32,848 bases of DNA. Origin: Bacteroidales bacterium (lineage in GTDB: Bacteria; Bacteroidota; Bacteroidia; Bacteroidales; UBA12077). The position numbers and the translations under genes are program-made. Positions 16,269-26,149 of the stretch are shown here, in pieces. The notes under the pieces were generated by a model. That model was not told the origin of the DNA. It saw only the letters and a program-made list of their open reading frames with translations, and made no database searches. Every line of letters begins with the position of its first letter. Position 1 is the first letter of the stretch. Location: the NCBI GenBank assembly GCA_027859205.1, contig JAQIBH010000195.1, positions 1 through 32,848 on the forward strand, written 5' to 3'.

Positions 16269-16835
16269 ATGAACAAAATAGCAATATTTGCATCTGGATC
16301 CGGAACAAATGCCGAAAACATCATTAATTTTTTCAAAGAAAATAAAAAAATTGAAATCTCAATAATTTTTTCGAATAATAAAAATGCGTATGTTATTCAA
16401 AGAGCTATTAATCATGGCATTAAACATTATATTTTTTCTCGACCGGATTTTTATAATAGTGATAGGGTTCTTCAAATTCTCAGAGAAAATAACATAAACT
16501 TTATTGTATTAGCAGGATTTTTATTGTTGATCCCAGAGTACTTAATAAATGAATATCCAAATAAAATTATTAATATTCATCCTGCTTTATTGCCAAAATA
16601 TGGTGGAAAAGGTATGTATGGAATGAATGTTCATAAAGCTGTTGTTGAAAATAAGGAAACTGAATCAGGAATTACTATTCATTATGTAAATAAAGAATAC
16701 GATCAAGGAGATATAATATTCCAAGCAAAATGTCCTATTAAACTTACTGATACCCCAGAAGATGTTGCAAAAAAAGTGCACGAATTGGAATACAAATACT
16801 TTCCAACGATAATTGAAAAGACACTTTCTAACTAA
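16269..16835 (+). CDS. purN: phosphoribosylglycinamide formyltransferase
   Basis: The 188-residue protein begins with the phosphate-binding loop IAIFASGSGTNAENI. Asn102 and His104 in INIHPALLPKYGGKGMYG and the Asp of EYDQGDIIF (about 145) make up the active site of GAR transformylase. It transfers a formyl group from 10-formyl-THF to GAR in purine synthesis. It is divergent from acpP, the usual arrangement in Bacteroidota. Confidence 0.96.
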   Translation: MNKIAIFASGSGTNAENIINFFKENKKIEISIIFSNNKNAYVIQRAINHGIKHYIFSRPDFYNSDRVLQILRENNINFIVLAGFLLLIPEYLINEYPNKIINIHPALLPKYGGKGMYGMNVHKAVVENKETESGITIHYVNKEYDQGDIIFQAKCPIKLTDTPEDVAKKVHELEYKYFPTIIEKTLSN

Positions 16836-16875
16836 TACACAAATTTTAAAAAAGTATACTCAATTTTTCTAAAAT

Positions 16876-16902
16876 AAAAAAACACACCTTTTTATGGTGT
16901 GC
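16876..16902. terminator. bidirectional intrinsic terminator between purN and the convergent gene
   Basis: CACACC (16883-16888) pairs with GGTGTG (16896-16901) around a 7-base loop. An A-run (16876-16882) gives a T-run on the minus strand, so it best ends the minus-strand gene at 16934-18145. The plus-strand tail CTTTAAT may serve purN weakly. Confidence 0.65.
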
Positions 16903-16933
16903 TTTAATATTCAAATTAACTTTTTATTAATAT

Positions 16934-18145
16934 TTATCTCTTTTTAGTCCTACCTTGAGTTGAACCCGATCGACTATTGCCTGATTTGTTATCTGATTTC
17001 TCCCCTTTCGATCGACTTGTACTTTTTTTACTTGAACTTGAACTGGAGCTCGATTTTGCTTTAGCTGGTCTACTTGAGGAACTTTTAATTTGTACACTAG
17101 TACCACGAGAATTATTGTTTTGAGCATTTCTGTTAACCGAACTCTTACTCTGCACACTTCTACTATTCGAACTTCTATTTTGTGTGCTTCTACTATTCAC
17201 ACTGTTATTTTGAGACGACCTTGAAGTAGCCGTTCTATTTGTTGAGGTTCTATTGTTTTTTACCTGTCTACTTTGGCTATTTGATTGAGGTGAACCTTTC
17301 CATTCACTCTGTACTTTCCTACCGGTTGATTTAGTGCCAGAAGTCGATCTAGGTTTTGCCGATCTTGCATTTGATGATCTAGTGCTTGTGGTTGATCTTG
17401 CTGTTCCTCTTTGTCGATTTAGCTCCTGAGTATTCTTAACTCCTGTATTACGAGATGAAAATGATTCCTGAGGTTTGCTTCTCCCATAATCATTACGTCT
17501 TGATTTATTATGAATGTGTATAGCTGTATTACTTCGACGTACGTTTGAATAGTGATATGTATGATGAATATTTACATGTGAATATACATTGCGTCTATAA
17601 ACATGTGGTAAATGTGGATGCCAAGAATGATAATAAGACGGATAGTGATTCCAATAATAAGGTGAATGCCAGGAATAATAATGTGGGCCCCAGAAATATA
17701 AAACTACAGCTGGAGAATACACATAAACAGGTTCGATAATATAGTCTGGCCCATACATGTACACATCTCCAACCACTTGAATCCGTGTCTCTCCTTTATT
17801 GTCTTTCTCTACATCAATGGTTGCAACATCCTGGAATAAATCATTACCAATAACGGCTTGAATCGTAATTAAAAATGTTTGTTCTTGAGAGTTTTCAATA
17901 ACGCGCAAATAATCAACATAATCATCTCCGTTTAAATCAAGATTACATATTTGTTTTTCAGGGTCATTTAGCCTTTTTTCAAAATCTTCAAGATTTTTTG
18001 ATTCACCAAAAACAGAAGCTACAGCTTCTAAATCAAGATTATCGCTTATATCACTACTTTTAGATTCAACAGTAAATACATCTTGTGAAAATAATGCCTG
18101 CGAAAATATTGATAGTAGTACTAAATTTATAATTAATCCTTTCAT
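16934..18145 (-). CDS. secreted protein with EF-hand-like loop and long Ser/Arg/Asn-rich tail
   Basis: The protein has 403 residues and a signal peptide (MKGLIINLVLLSIFSQALFS). Residues about 50-130 form a compact domain with an EF-hand-like loop, DLNGDDYVD (Asp70, Asn72, Asp74, Asp78), followed by YLRVIE. Residues 130-200 are very rich in Tyr, His, Trp and Pro (for example YYSWHSPYYWNHYP). From about 200 to the end the chain is low-complexity Ser, Arg, Asn, Thr and Lys, strongly basic, and probably disordered. No enzyme motif is seen. The tail could bind a polyanion such as envelope polysaccharide or DNA; that is inference. A Ca-binding role for the loop is also untested. Confidence 0.85.
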   Translation of the reverse strand: MKGLIINLVLLSIFSQALFSQDVFTVESKSSDISDNLDLEAVASVFGESKNLEDFEKRLNDPEKQICNLDLNGDDYVDYLRVIENSQEQTFLITIQAVIGNDLFQDVATIDVEKDNKGETRIQVVGDVYMYGPDYIIEPVYVYSPAVVLYFWGPHYYSWHSPYYWNHYPSYYHSWHPHLPHVYRRNVYSHVNIHHTYHYSNVRRSNTAIHIHNKSRRNDYGRSKPQESFSSRNTGVKNTQELNRQRGTARSTTSTRSSNARSAKPRSTSGTKSTGRKVQSEWKGSPQSNSQSRQVKNNRTSTNRTATSRSSQNNSVNSRSTQNRSSNSRSVQSKSSVNRNAQNNNSRGTSVQIKSSSSRPAKAKSSSSSSSSKKSTSRSKGEKSDNKSGNSRSGSTQGRTKKR

Positions 18146-18231
18146 AATAACCTCCTTTTTATATTAACCAAATATTAGATTAAATTACTTATATAAATCC
18201 ATTGCAAATTTCAAGCCACACATACCATTTT

Positions 18232-18265
18232 AATGTATACCAATCTTGAGTCTTACAATGTATAC
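18232..18265. promoter_or_regulatory. direct repeat AATGTATAC upstream of the Ser/Arg-tail gene
   Basis: AATGTATAC occurs at 18232-18240 and again at 18257-18265, a period of 25 bases, about 90-120 bases upstream of the start at 18145. Two sites on nearby turns of the helix would suit a dimeric regulator. No regulator is known, and in AT-rich DNA chance cannot be excluded. Confidence 0.25.
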
Positions 18266-18394
18266 TACAAAGAAATATTGCTTTTTCGGGGATACATCTT
18301 ATTTATCAAACTGATGCATTTAAATATGTTACCGTAAAAAATATGCTAGTTGGATTATGAATACTTTCCGTATTAAATGATAAATTTGTTTTGA

Positions 18395-19114
18395 TTAAAA
18401 TACCAAATATTTTCGCCCTATATTAATATTTATCCCAAAATTAAATATAAAAAGCTGATGATCGAAGTTAAGATCTTGTTCTCCTATTGGTGTTGAGAGA
18501 CCAAATTGTGCAATAAATTTGACATATTTATAACCAATCTTTGAAGTTATTACTGGTTCAAAATATATCCCGTATTGACCCGATTTAAAATTAGTGCTCG
18601 TTGGGTTCATTTGAATTAAAACAAAACGAGGAGAAAAACTTCCATCAAAAATTCCAGTTGATATACCAATGCCAGGCTGAATAAAAAATCGATTATATCT
18701 TGCATCAGATAGTTCTTCTGTAAAACCGTTCTGAAAATATCCCTTTACCTCTCCATATCCATAGCCGCCATATATCTCATATCGTCCATTTTCCCCAATC
18801 TTATCAAAATAACCTGCACCGCCTTCTATAAACGCATGTTTATGATAATCGTTTGTTGAGTCATTGGATTCGTTTCCATAACTCCCATTAACCATTATAC
18901 CAATATGATCTGTAATGGCGATTGCTGTATGTGCATCAAAATTGCTATTTCCGGTGGCAATTGTTGTTTGAAACTCTCCCTGATTAGTAAATAAAGGCGA
19001 ATTAACCATATTAGGAATATATTCAGGACTACACGAAGTAAAAATAATTATTAATCCTAAAATAATTATTACTCTTTTTGAAATAGGCATTTTAAAAATT
19101 TTATTTTTCATCAT
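18395..19114 (-). CDS. lipoprotein with beta-strand-rich body
   Basis: The 239-residue protein begins with a basic N-terminus, a hydrophobic stretch (VIIILGLIIIFTS) and a lipobox Cys in IIFTSCSP, so it should be lipid-anchored. Two Met codons start the frame (19114 and 19111); either could serve. The body alternates aromatic and polar residues (YEIYGGYGYGEVKGYF, RFFIQPGIGISTG, FIFNFGININIGRKY), as in outer-membrane or porin-like barrels. The function is unknown. It lies 53 bases downstream of the M23 gene on the same strand. Confidence 0.75.
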   Translation of the reverse strand: MMKNKIFKMPISKRVIIILGLIIIFTSCSPEYIPNMVNSPLFTNQGEFQTTIATGNSNFDAHTAIAITDHIGIMVNGSYGNESNDSTNDYHKHAFIEGGAGYFDKIGENGRYEIYGGYGYGEVKGYFQNGFTEELSDARYNRFFIQPGIGISTGIFDGSFSPRFVLIQMNPTSTNFKSGQYGIYFEPVITSKIGYKYVKFIAQFGLSTPIGEQDLNFDHQLFIFNFGININIGRKYLVF

Positions 19115-19167
19115 GACACGGCATATAAAAATGCTTATAAAAATCAGTATAAATAGATCTTCATTTA

Positions 19168-20424
19168 TTACGAATTTGTTTTCTCAAGTTCGTCTTTTAG
19201 TTCTTGCTTACTTTTTTTAAATGCAGTAATGTTTTGTTCGGCAATAGGCTCAACAGGTGGGGCTTTTATTTTCAATGGATCAGTAGCTTGGCCATTTTTC
19301 CATACTCTGAAATCAAGATGCGGGCCAGTAGCATAACCAGTACTTCCCACATAACCTACAATTTGTCCTTGCGTTACTCTTTGTCCTACTTTAATGCCTT
19401 TTGGGTATCGTGATAAATGATTATAACCGGAAGTATATACGCTGTTATGACGAATCTTTATGTAATAACCTGCAGACTTAGTATATCCTTTTTTATAAAC
19501 AGTTCCATCACCAATACTATTAATTGGCGTTCCCGTTGGTGCAGCATAATCAACCCCTCGATGTGGCCGACGTATTTTTAAAATAGGGTGCATTCTACTA
19601 TTTGAATAACCTGAACTTATTCGAGAAAATCGCAAAGGTGATTTCAGAAATTGTCTACGTAAACTTTTCCCTTTTTCATCGAAAAAACTCTTAACACCAT
19701 TTTGTTCAAACTCATAAGCTAACAATTCTTCACCTCGATGATTAAAACTTGCGGCATAAATTTCACCAATGCCTATTGAGATACTGTCAACAAACTGCTC
19801 ATCATAAATAACCTTAAATTGATCTCCTTGTTCTAGTCCAAAAAAATCAACAGTCCATGCATAAATTTCAGACAATCTATTTGCCATCATTGGGTCAATA
19901 TTATTCTCAATCATTGTTGCCCATAAAGAAGATGATATTGTGCCTGAACTTGACTTTCTTATACTAACAATCTCTTTTTTACCTTTTATAGCACTTGGAA
20001 CGTTATTCAATGCTATTTTAAGGTATTCTGTGGGGCTATGTTTATATACAAAATAACTTAACGTTTTTGAGCTATCTTTAGCATAATATAACCGATAATA
20101 ATTCCCGGCCTTTATTCTTCGAATATCGAATACTTCAGCCGATTGTCGTGTTGCTTTCTCAACCTTGGAGTATTCTAATCCTGCATCAACAAGTAATTTA
20201 GCCAGATTTTGATTCCTTTTAATTCTGTTCTGAACTATATTGAATGAATCAATCGTAATTTCGTATTCCTTTTTTATATCGTAATATATAATATTCTGAT
20301 CAATTCCAACCGCATATATATTCTCGTTTCTTTTTAGAATGCGGCTTTCTGAAGTTTTATAAAAACTTACAAGAACAAAAATTAATGTAACGATACTTAT
20401 TATATATATATTCTTAATATGCAT
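19168..20424 (-). CDS. M23 family peptidase-like protein, cell-envelope
   Basis: The protein has 418 residues with one N-terminal transmembrane/signal segment. A middle region (about 60-250) resembles the OapA/LysM-like part of cell-wall endopeptidases. The M23 domain (about 265-385) has His288 and Asp292 in HRGVDYAAP and GYVGSTGYATGPHLDFRVW at about 357-373. The HxH motif reads His369-Leu-Asp371, so the usual zinc-binding His is Asp. HLDFR variants are, as I recall, common among Bacteroidota relatives. It is predicted to cut peptidoglycan cross-bridges, or to regulate such an enzyme if inactive. It follows the YitT gene by 53 bases. Confidence 0.9.
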   Translation of the reverse strand: MHIKNIYIISIVTLIFVLVSFYKTSESRILKRNENIYAVGIDQNIIYYDIKKEYEITIDSFNIVQNRIKRNQNLAKLLVDAGLEYSKVEKATRQSAEVFDIRRIKAGNYYRLYYAKDSSKTLSYFVYKHSPTEYLKIALNNVPSAIKGKKEIVSIRKSSSGTISSSLWATMIENNIDPMMANRLSEIYAWTVDFFGLEQGDQFKVIYDEQFVDSISIGIGEIYAASFNHRGEELLAYEFEQNGVKSFFDEKGKSLRRQFLKSPLRFSRISSGYSNSRMHPILKIRRPHRGVDYAAPTGTPINSIGDGTVYKKGYTKSAGYYIKIRHNSVYTSGYNHLSRYPKGIKVGQRVTQGQIVGYVGSTGYATGPHLDFRVWKNGQATDPLKIKAPPVEPIAEQNITAFKKSKQELKDELEKTNS

Positions 20425-20477
20425 ACTATTAGATATTTGCAGCCAAAATAAAAAATAAATTCCTAAAATTCAAACAT

Positions 20478-21332
20478 TTACGCTTTTATTCTATCAAAAC
20501 CCCTACCATAAACACCCATTACGTTGTTTAGGGAAATAAAAGCATCAGAATCAATATCCTTAATAATTCTTAATAGATTATTTGATTCTTGCTTTTTCAC
20601 AAGTACCATTAATATTTTGGATTCCTTTTTTGAATACCATCCTGTACCGTCTATTAACGTTATACCTCTGTGAATGTCACTGCTTATTCTATCTGCAATT
20701 TGCTCATGCATTTTGGAGAAAATAAATAATTGAACAGTTCTTTTAGCACCTGTAAGTATTAAATCAATGGCATATGCGGTAACAGCCATTGTAACATAGC
20801 CATAAACTATTTTCTCTATTGATTTAAAGATTAAAAACGATGAGGAAATAATAATGACATCAGCATACAATATAATTTTACCAGGACTTATATTACGGTA
20901 CTTATTGATGATCATTGCAATAATATCCGTGCCACCAGTGCTTCCTCCTTGACTAAATACAATACCTACTCCTACACCAACCATTATTCCGCCAACTACC
21001 GATGACATAAAGTTTTCAGTCACTATTGGTTCAACAATTATTCCTTGCAAAACCGAGAAGAAAAGTGTTAAAACAGCCGTTGCATAAATCGTTTTAATTC
21101 CGAAATTTTTACCAAGGGCCTTTATGCTTACTGCTATAAGAATTCCGTTTATTATAAGATATGGTATCCAAACCGGGATTTCCGTTGCATAAAATATTAA
21201 AGTTGCAACACCAGTTATGCCACCACCGGTTATTTCTGCAGGAATCAAAAAAGCTGTCCATCCCAAGGCATTAATAAAAAGGCCTAAGGTTATTATTGAA
21301 TACGACTTAAATTCTTTTAAAATTTTATTCAT
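20478..21332 (-). CDS. YitT family membrane protein
   Basis: The 284-residue protein has five or six hydrophobic helices up to about residue 195. Typical family segments are GLFINALGWTAFLIPAEITGGGITG, GVGIVFSQGGSTGGTDIIA and the C-terminal cytoplasmic domain (about 200-284) with the KEILMVLVKK-like strand (SKILMVLVKKQE) and DAFISLNNVMGVYGRGF. The family is widespread and of unknown transport role. It starts 18 bases after the leuS stop on the same strand and is likely cotranscribed. Confidence 0.9.
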   Translation of the reverse strand: MNKILKEFKSYSIITLGLFINALGWTAFLIPAEITGGGITGVATLIFYATEIPVWIPYLIINGILIAVSIKALGKNFGIKTIYATAVLTLFFSVLQGIIVEPIVTENFMSSVVGGIMVGVGVGIVFSQGGSTGGTDIIAMIINKYRNISPGKIILYADVIIISSSFLIFKSIEKIVYGYVTMAVTAYAIDLILTGAKRTVQLFIFSKMHEQIADRISSDIHRGITLIDGTGWYSKKESKILMVLVKKQESNNLLRIIKDIDSDAFISLNNVMGVYGRGFDRIKA

Positions 21333-21350
21333 TTCACTTTTGTATATGGA

Positions 21351-24134
21351 TTATATAACAATATTAATAATCTTTTTAGGAACAAAAATTACTTTCTTGG
21401 GAGATTTGCCATCTAACCATTTTTGAGCATTTTCATGCTCTAATACTTGCTTTTCAGCATCTTTAGCTCCAATTTCGATTGGTAGCTTTAATTTAAATCG
21501 CATTTTCCCATTAAACGAAACAGGATATTCGAATACACTCTCCATCAAATACTTGTCATCATGTTTAGGAAACTCTGCGTAAGTAATGCTTTCTGATTTA
21601 TCACAAATCTGCCAAAGTTCCTCAGCAATGTGCGGTGCAAAAGGTGATAATAAAACAACTAAAGGTTCTAGAATTTCTCGTTTATTACACTTCAGATCAT
21701 TTAACTCATTAACACAAATCATAAATGCACTTACAGATGTATTAAAAGAAAAACGAACAATATCTTCTTCAATCTTTTTAATCGTTTTATGTAAAACCTT
21801 ATATTCTTCATCTGTTGGATTTTCATCAGAGATTTTAACCTTGTTTTGATCATCGTGAAATAATCGCCAGAATTTACGCAAGAATTTATGAACTCCATCA
21901 ATTCCGTTAGTATTCCAGGGCTTAGACAGTTCTAATGGTCCTAAAAACATTTCATACATTCTCAATGTATCGGCACCATATTGCTCTATAATATCGTCTG
22001 GATTCACAACATTGTATAGAGATTTTGACATCTTTTCAACGGCATAACCACAATGATATTTCCCATCTTCAAGAATGAATTCAGCATTACTAAATTCCGG
22101 GTTCCAATTCTTAAAAGATTCTGTATCAAGAATATCATTACTAACCATATTTACATCAACATGAATAGGTGTAACATCAAAATCTTTTTTCAAATTAAAC
22201 GACACAAATTTATTTGTCCCTTTAACTCTGTAAACAAAATTTGATCTACCCTGAATCATTCCTTGATTAATTAGCTTTTTAAAAGGTTCATCTTTGCATA
22301 CCCAACCAATATCGAATAAAAACTTATTCCAAAATCTAGAATATACTAAATGACCTGTTGCGTGCTCTGTTCCACCAATATATAAATCAACATCCTGCCA
22401 ATACTCATTTGCTTCTTTGGAAACCAAGGCATCATTATTTTTGGGATCCATATATCGTAAGTAGTAAGCAGATGATCCAGCAAAACCAGGCATGGTACTT
22501 AATTCGAAAGGATAGCCTTCGTCAGTTTGCCAGTTTTTAGCTCTTCCTAAGGGCGGCTCTCCTTTTTCTGTTGGAAGGAAAGCATCAACTGCAGGTAATT
22601 CTAGTGGTAAATCTTCCTTTTTAACTGGATATGGAATTTCATCCTTAAAATATACAGGGAAAGGTTCTCCCCAGTATCTCTGTCGACTAAAGATCGCATC
22701 CCGTAATCGGAAATTAACTTTACCAGTTCCAATCCCTTCTTTCTCAAGATATGAAATAGTTTCCTTTATTGCATTGACTACATTAAGATTGTCAATAAAT
22801 CCGGAATTAATAATTTTCCCTTCTTTAGAATCGTATGAATCTTCCCAACTTGCGGGATCCGTTGGCTCTTCTCCTTCTTTTAACACAACCTGAATAATAG
22901 GCAAATCAAAATGGCGTGCAAACTTAAAATCTCGACTATCATGTCCAGGAACAGCCATAATTGCACCTGTCCCATATCCCATTAAAACATAATCACTGAT
23001 ATAAATTGGAATCTCTTGATTTGTCATTGGATTTATTGCATATCCCCCAGTAAATTGACCGCTAACAGTTTTAACATCAACTAAGCGTTCACGCTCTGAT
23101 CGTTTTTTTGTTTTTTGAATATATGACTCAACTAAATTTTTGAACTTAGAAGTAGTTATTTTTTCAACCATTTCGCTTTCCGGAGCTAAAACCATAAAAG
23201 TTACACCCCAAGTTGTATCAGGTCGAGTAGTGAAAACCTCCATTTCCAGATCTTGTCCTTTAACCTTAAATTTCATTTCGGCACCTTCAGAACGACCAAT
23301 CCAATTTCGCTGAATTTCTTTCAAAGAATCTGTCCATTCCAAATTCTCCAAATCATTTAAAAGCCTTTCTGCATATGCAGAAATCCGTAAAGACCATTGT
23401 TTCATTTTCTTTTGAACAACAGGAAAACCTCCGCGAACTGAAACTCCTTCTTTAATTTCGTCGTTTGCCAAAACTGTTCCTAGATCAGGACACCAATTAA
23501 CTTCAGTATCTGCAAGATAAGCTAGACGATAATTTAATAAAATCCCTTGTTGTTCTATTTCTGTTTTTTTATTCCATTCCTCACCTGAAAAAACATCCGT
23601 TTCGTCACAAACTGCATTTATATTTTTATTTCCTTCTTTTTCAAAGATTTCAATTAAATCTGAAATTGGTGCTGCTTTTTGAATTTCTTTATTATACCAA
23701 TGCTCGAAAAGCTCAATAAACACCCATTGTGTCCATTTATAATAATTCGGATCAGAAGTCCGAATTTCTCTATTCCAATCATAAGAAAATCCTATTTTCT
23801 CTAATTGTTCCTTGTAACGTTTAATATTTGTATCGGTTGTAATAGCGGGATGCTGCCCAGTTTGAATAGCATATTGTTCTGCAGGCAAACCAAAAGCATC
23901 ATAACCCATTGGATGTAATACGTTAAAGCCTTTTAACCTTTTATATCTTGAATAAATATCAGAAGCAATATATCCTAATGGATGTCCAACATGTAAACCT
24001 GCTCCAGATGGATAAGGAAACATATCAAGTACATAATATTTAGGTTTATTATTGTCAATATCAACTTTGTAAGTTTTATCTGCATCCCACTTTTTCTGCC
24101 ACTTCTGTTCTATTGCTCCAAAATTATATTCCAT
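21351..24134 (-). CDS. leuS: leucine-tRNA ligase
   Basis: The 927-residue class I synthetase has the HIGH motif as HVGH (48-51) in [16 protein letters not shown] and KMSKS at 701-705 in [16 protein letters not shown]. The editing (CP1) domain lies between them, with [18 protein letters not shown]. The anticodon-binding region and a C-terminal domain follow. It charges tRNA-Leu and hydrolyses mis-charged norvaline or isoleucine. The length is slightly above that of E. coli LeuS (860) because of insertions, which is usual for Bacteroidota. Confidence 0.97.
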   Translation of the reverse strand: MEYNFGAIEQKWQKKWDADKTYKVDIDNNKPKYYVLDMFPYPSGAGLHVGHPLGYIASDIYSRYKRLKGFNVLHPMGYDAFGLPAEQYAIQTGQHPAITTDTNIKRYKEQLEKIGFSYDWNREIRTSDPNYYKWTQWVFIELFEHWYNKEIQKAAPISDLIEIFEKEGNKNINAVCDETDVFSGEEWNKKTEIEQQGILLNYRLAYLADTEVNWCPDLGTVLANDEIKEGVSVRGGFPVVQKKMKQWSLRISAYAERLLNDLENLEWTDSLKEIQRNWIGRSEGAEMKFKVKGQDLEMEVFTTRPDTTWGVTFMVLAPESEMVEKITTSKFKNLVESYIQKTKKRSERERLVDVKTVSGQFTGGYAINPMTNQEIPIYISDYVLMGYGTGAIMAVPGHDSRDFKFARHFDLPIIQVVLKEGEEPTDPASWEDSYDSKEGKIINSGFIDNLNVVNAIKETISYLEKEGIGTGKVNFRLRDAIFSRQRYWGEPFPVYFKDEIPYPVKKEDLPLELPAVDAFLPTEKGEPPLGRAKNWQTDEGYPFELSTMPGFAGSSAYYLRYMDPKNNDALVSKEANEYWQDVDLYIGGTEHATGHLVYSRFWNKFLFDIGWVCKDEPFKKLINQGMIQGRSNFVYRVKGTNKFVSFNLKKDFDVTPIHVDVNMVSNDILDTESFKNWNPEFSNAEFILEDGKYHCGYAVEKMSKSLYNVVNPDDIIEQYGADTLRMYEMFLGPLELSKPWNTNGIDGVHKFLRKFWRLFHDDQNKVKISDENPTDEEYKVLHKTIKKIEEDIVRFSFNTSVSAFMICVNELNDLKCNKREILEPLVVLLSPFAPHIAEELWQICDKSESITYAEFPKHDDKYLMESVFEYPVSFNGKMRFKLKLPIEIGAKDAEKQVLEHENAQKWLDGKSPKKVIFVPKKIINIVI

Positions 24135-24312
24135 AATTTATTCAATTATAAAGATTCATTTTTCAAACTGCGAAATTAGAAAAAGTTTATCAATAATTAG
24201 TAATCAGAACTAAATAAGGTTAGTCGATTAATACAAAGCAATAAAATATAAATTAAATCCATCCAGATACAGATATATTCAACGAAAACGCAACACTAAT
24301 TAATTATTTTTA

Positions 24313-24320
24313 TAAATTTG
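24313..24320 (+). promoter_or_regulatory. -7-type promoter box of tRNA-Arg
   Basis: TAAATTTG fits TAnnTTTG and lies 10 bases before the first base of the tRNA, a plausible distance for the 5' leader. No good -33 TTTG is found. Confidence 0.45.
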
Positions 24321-24330
24321 CACTCTTATT

Positions 24331-24403
24331 GGCCCAGTAGTTCAATGGATAGAATATCAGATTTCGGCTCTGAGGGTTGGGAGTTCGAGTCTTCCCTGGG
24401 TCA
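24331..24403 (+). tRNA. tRNA-Arg (anticodon UCG)
   Basis: The acceptor stem GGCCCAG (24331-24337) pairs with CTGGGTC (24396-24402), with one G-T pair and discriminator A. The anticodon stem TCAGA/TCTGA encloses the loop TTTCGGC, giving anticodon TCG. The T arm contains GTTCGAGTC. CCA is not encoded. The anticodon reads CGA and, with wobble, other CGN codons. Confidence 0.93.
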
Positions 24404-24410
24404 CAAAATT

Positions 24411-24440
24411 AAAAAAGGTTGGCGTTTGCCAACCTTTTTT
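24411..24440. terminator. strong bidirectional terminator after tRNA-Arg
   Basis: AAAAAAGGTTGGC (24411-24423) pairs with GCCAACCTTTTTT (24428-24440) around GTTT. The symmetric A and T runs let it stop the tRNA on the plus strand and the small secreted-protein gene on the minus strand. Confidence 0.88.
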
Positions 24441-24458
24441 AGTAACATTATTTTGAGA

Positions 24459-24854
24459 CTAATGTACCAAAAACAGTTTAATTAACGATGAACCAATTTT
24501 TTTGTCATCAAAATGTATTAAGATATCATAAAATCCTGTTTTTGTGCACTTAAACATAAATTTCTCGTAATATTTACTATTTACATAATTTGCTGCAACT
24601 ATTTTATCATTATCAAGGATTTGAACTACTGCAATACCCGGAAAATCTCCAATATGATTTAATACTACAAATTTATATAAAGAGTTTTTATTTAATGTGA
24701 TTGTAATAAAATATTCATTTTCGTATTGACTAGCCTTAATTTTCTTTAGTTCAAATTGAAATTCTTTAATAAAAATATCCTTTTGAGCAAAAGAATTTTC
24801 ACTTACTACCTGAACTAGTATAAAAGTCAAGAACAAATATAAAATCTTTTTCAT
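24459..24854 (-). CDS. small secreted protein of unknown function
   Basis: The 131-residue protein has a signal peptide (MKKILYLFLTFILVQVVSE, cleavage probably after FAQ). The mature part is beta-rich with no transmembrane segment (YFITITLNKNSLYKFVVLN, GFYDILIHFDDKKIGSSLIKL). The spacing of the strands suggests a small all-beta domain of the jelly-roll type; I do not recognise a family. It lies downstream of the ExbD genes on the same strand but behind a terminator, so it probably has its own promoter. Confidence 0.7.
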   Translation of the reverse strand: MKKILYLFLTFILVQVVSENSFAQKDIFIKEFQFELKKIKASQYENEYFITITLNKNSLYKFVVLNHIGDFPGIAVVQILDNDKIVAANYVNSKYYEKFMFKCTKTGFYDILIHFDDKKIGSSLIKLFLVH

Positions 24855-24991
24855 AGTAACTTTATATTACATAAAGATAGAATTTCCTTATTTTATTAAA
24901 AATATCAATCAATATACTAAGATATTTTGTACAAATATAAGTTTTATTAGAAAATGTTCTAAAAAAAATCTAACTTAAAGAATATAACAAA

Positions 24992-25020
24992 AAAAGGAGA
25001 TGAATTATTCATCTCCTTTT
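24992..25020 (-). terminator. intrinsic terminator of the ExbB/ExbD operon
   Basis: AAAAGGAGATGAA (24992-25004) pairs with TTCATCTCCTTTT (25008-25020) around TTA, a 13-bp stem. It lies 19 bases behind the last exbD stop. On the minus strand it is followed by a T-rich run. Confidence 0.82.
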
Positions 25021-25039
25021 AATATTTAAGCTATATATT

Positions 25040-25513
25040 TTATTCAATCACTTCAACTTTTCTAGTTGAATAATTGATTTTAAGTGCACTAGCTTTACGC
25101 AGTTCCTGCTTAACATCAACAATTACACCCATTTTAGTTTTATCATCTACTTTTAAAGAAACAGTCATTAACGGACGTTCATTTTCGTCCATTTTTTCTC
25201 TTTCTGCTGTAACATAGTCACGTATATCAGCTACTTTAGCAAAAGCATCGTTTAGCTGAATTCTAGGTTCTGTTCCATACAATGTCTGAAAAGTTAACTT
25301 TGGTTTACCAATATTAATATAGCTTACCAAAGATTTTTTTTCCAGTTTCTTCACTTCTGTAGCACCAGGCAAATGTTGATCAATTTTTAAAGTTGTTTCT
25401 CTCATTACAGTACTAACCATAAAAAAGAATAACAACATAAAAACGATATCCGGTAAAGAAGCTGTTGAAATTTCTTGTAATCCACCTTTTCCTTTTCTTC
25501 CAAATTTTGCCAT
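25040..25513 (-). CDS. exbD: ExbD/TolR family biopolymer transport protein, second copy
   Basis: The 157-residue protein has one N-terminal membrane helix (LPDIVFMLLFFFMVSTVM) with the conserved Asp22 that carries protons in ExbD, followed by a periplasmic domain. In the energy-transduction complex, ExbB and ExbD drive TonB-dependent outer-membrane receptors with the proton gradient. It starts one base after the stop of the first exbD and is last in the operon. No TonB gene is seen in the window. Confidence 0.93.
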   Translation of the reverse strand: MAKFGRKGKGGLQEISTASLPDIVFMLLFFFMVSTVMRETTLKIDQHLPGATEVKKLEKKSLVSYINIGKPKLTFQTLYGTEPRIQLNDAFAKVADIRDYVTAEREKMDENERPLMTVSLKVDDKTKMGVIVDVKQELRKASALKINYSTRKVEVIE

Positions 25514-25514
25514 A

Positions 25515-26090
25515 CTATTTTCCTCCGATATTTTTAGGTTCAGCTTCAGAAATAACTCGTGGATAATGGGCTCTTATAGCATCCTGTTTTTCTTTTGGTA
25601 AATCTGCATAATGCTTACCAAATCTTTGCATAGCTACCTTTTCTCTCACTTCACTAAACGCTGCAATTAACTCATTTTGTACCTTAATATAGGTACCATA
25701 AGTTGTTCCTCTATCATTTTGTAGTGAGACAATTCCTTTCGAAACCATTACCTCACCAAAATACTCGACTTCTCTTGGAGCTTTTTCCGGCAGATTAGCC
25801 TTATTTTCCGGATTTTCTATAAACTCTTTTGTCTTTTCTCGAAGTTTATATATATTCAATGGTATACCCTCAACCAAAAGCTGATCATTTGAATTAATTA
25901 GAACAACATAAACATTTCGCTCCTTAATTTCATCAGTATTTTCTGGCTGATCCGGATCATAAGGAGATAAGGTTCTGTATATACCAGAATCAATATCCAT
26001 TGTAGTGGCAACAAGGAAAAAGATAAGCAGCAAGAAGGCAATATCTGCCATTGATGCTGCACTAAATTGTCCTGTAGGTCTTATTGGCAT
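25515..26090 (-). CDS. exbD: ExbD/TolR family biopolymer transport protein, first copy
   Basis: The 191-residue protein has an N-terminal membrane helix (MADIAFLLLIFFLVATT) with the conserved Asp16, and then a periplasmic domain larger than that of the second copy. The two copies share the helix pattern but differ in the rest, so they are probably distinct subunits of one motor. Two dissimilar ExbD subunits beside ExbB are a recurrent arrangement in Bacteroidota. Confidence 0.93.
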   Translation of the reverse strand: MPIRPTGQFSAASMADIAFLLLIFFLVATTMDIDSGIYRTLSPYDPDQPENTDEIKERNVYVVLINSNDQLLVEGIPLNIYKLREKTKEFIENPENKANLPEKAPREVEYFGEVMVSKGIVSLQNDRGTTYGTYIKVQNELIAAFSEVREKVAMQRFGKHYADLPKEKQDAIRAHYPRVISEAEPKNIGGK

Positions 26091-26149
26091 AGACTATTTT
26101 TTTATAATTTAAAAAAAAGTCAGGTAACTAAAAGTCACCTAACAGTATA

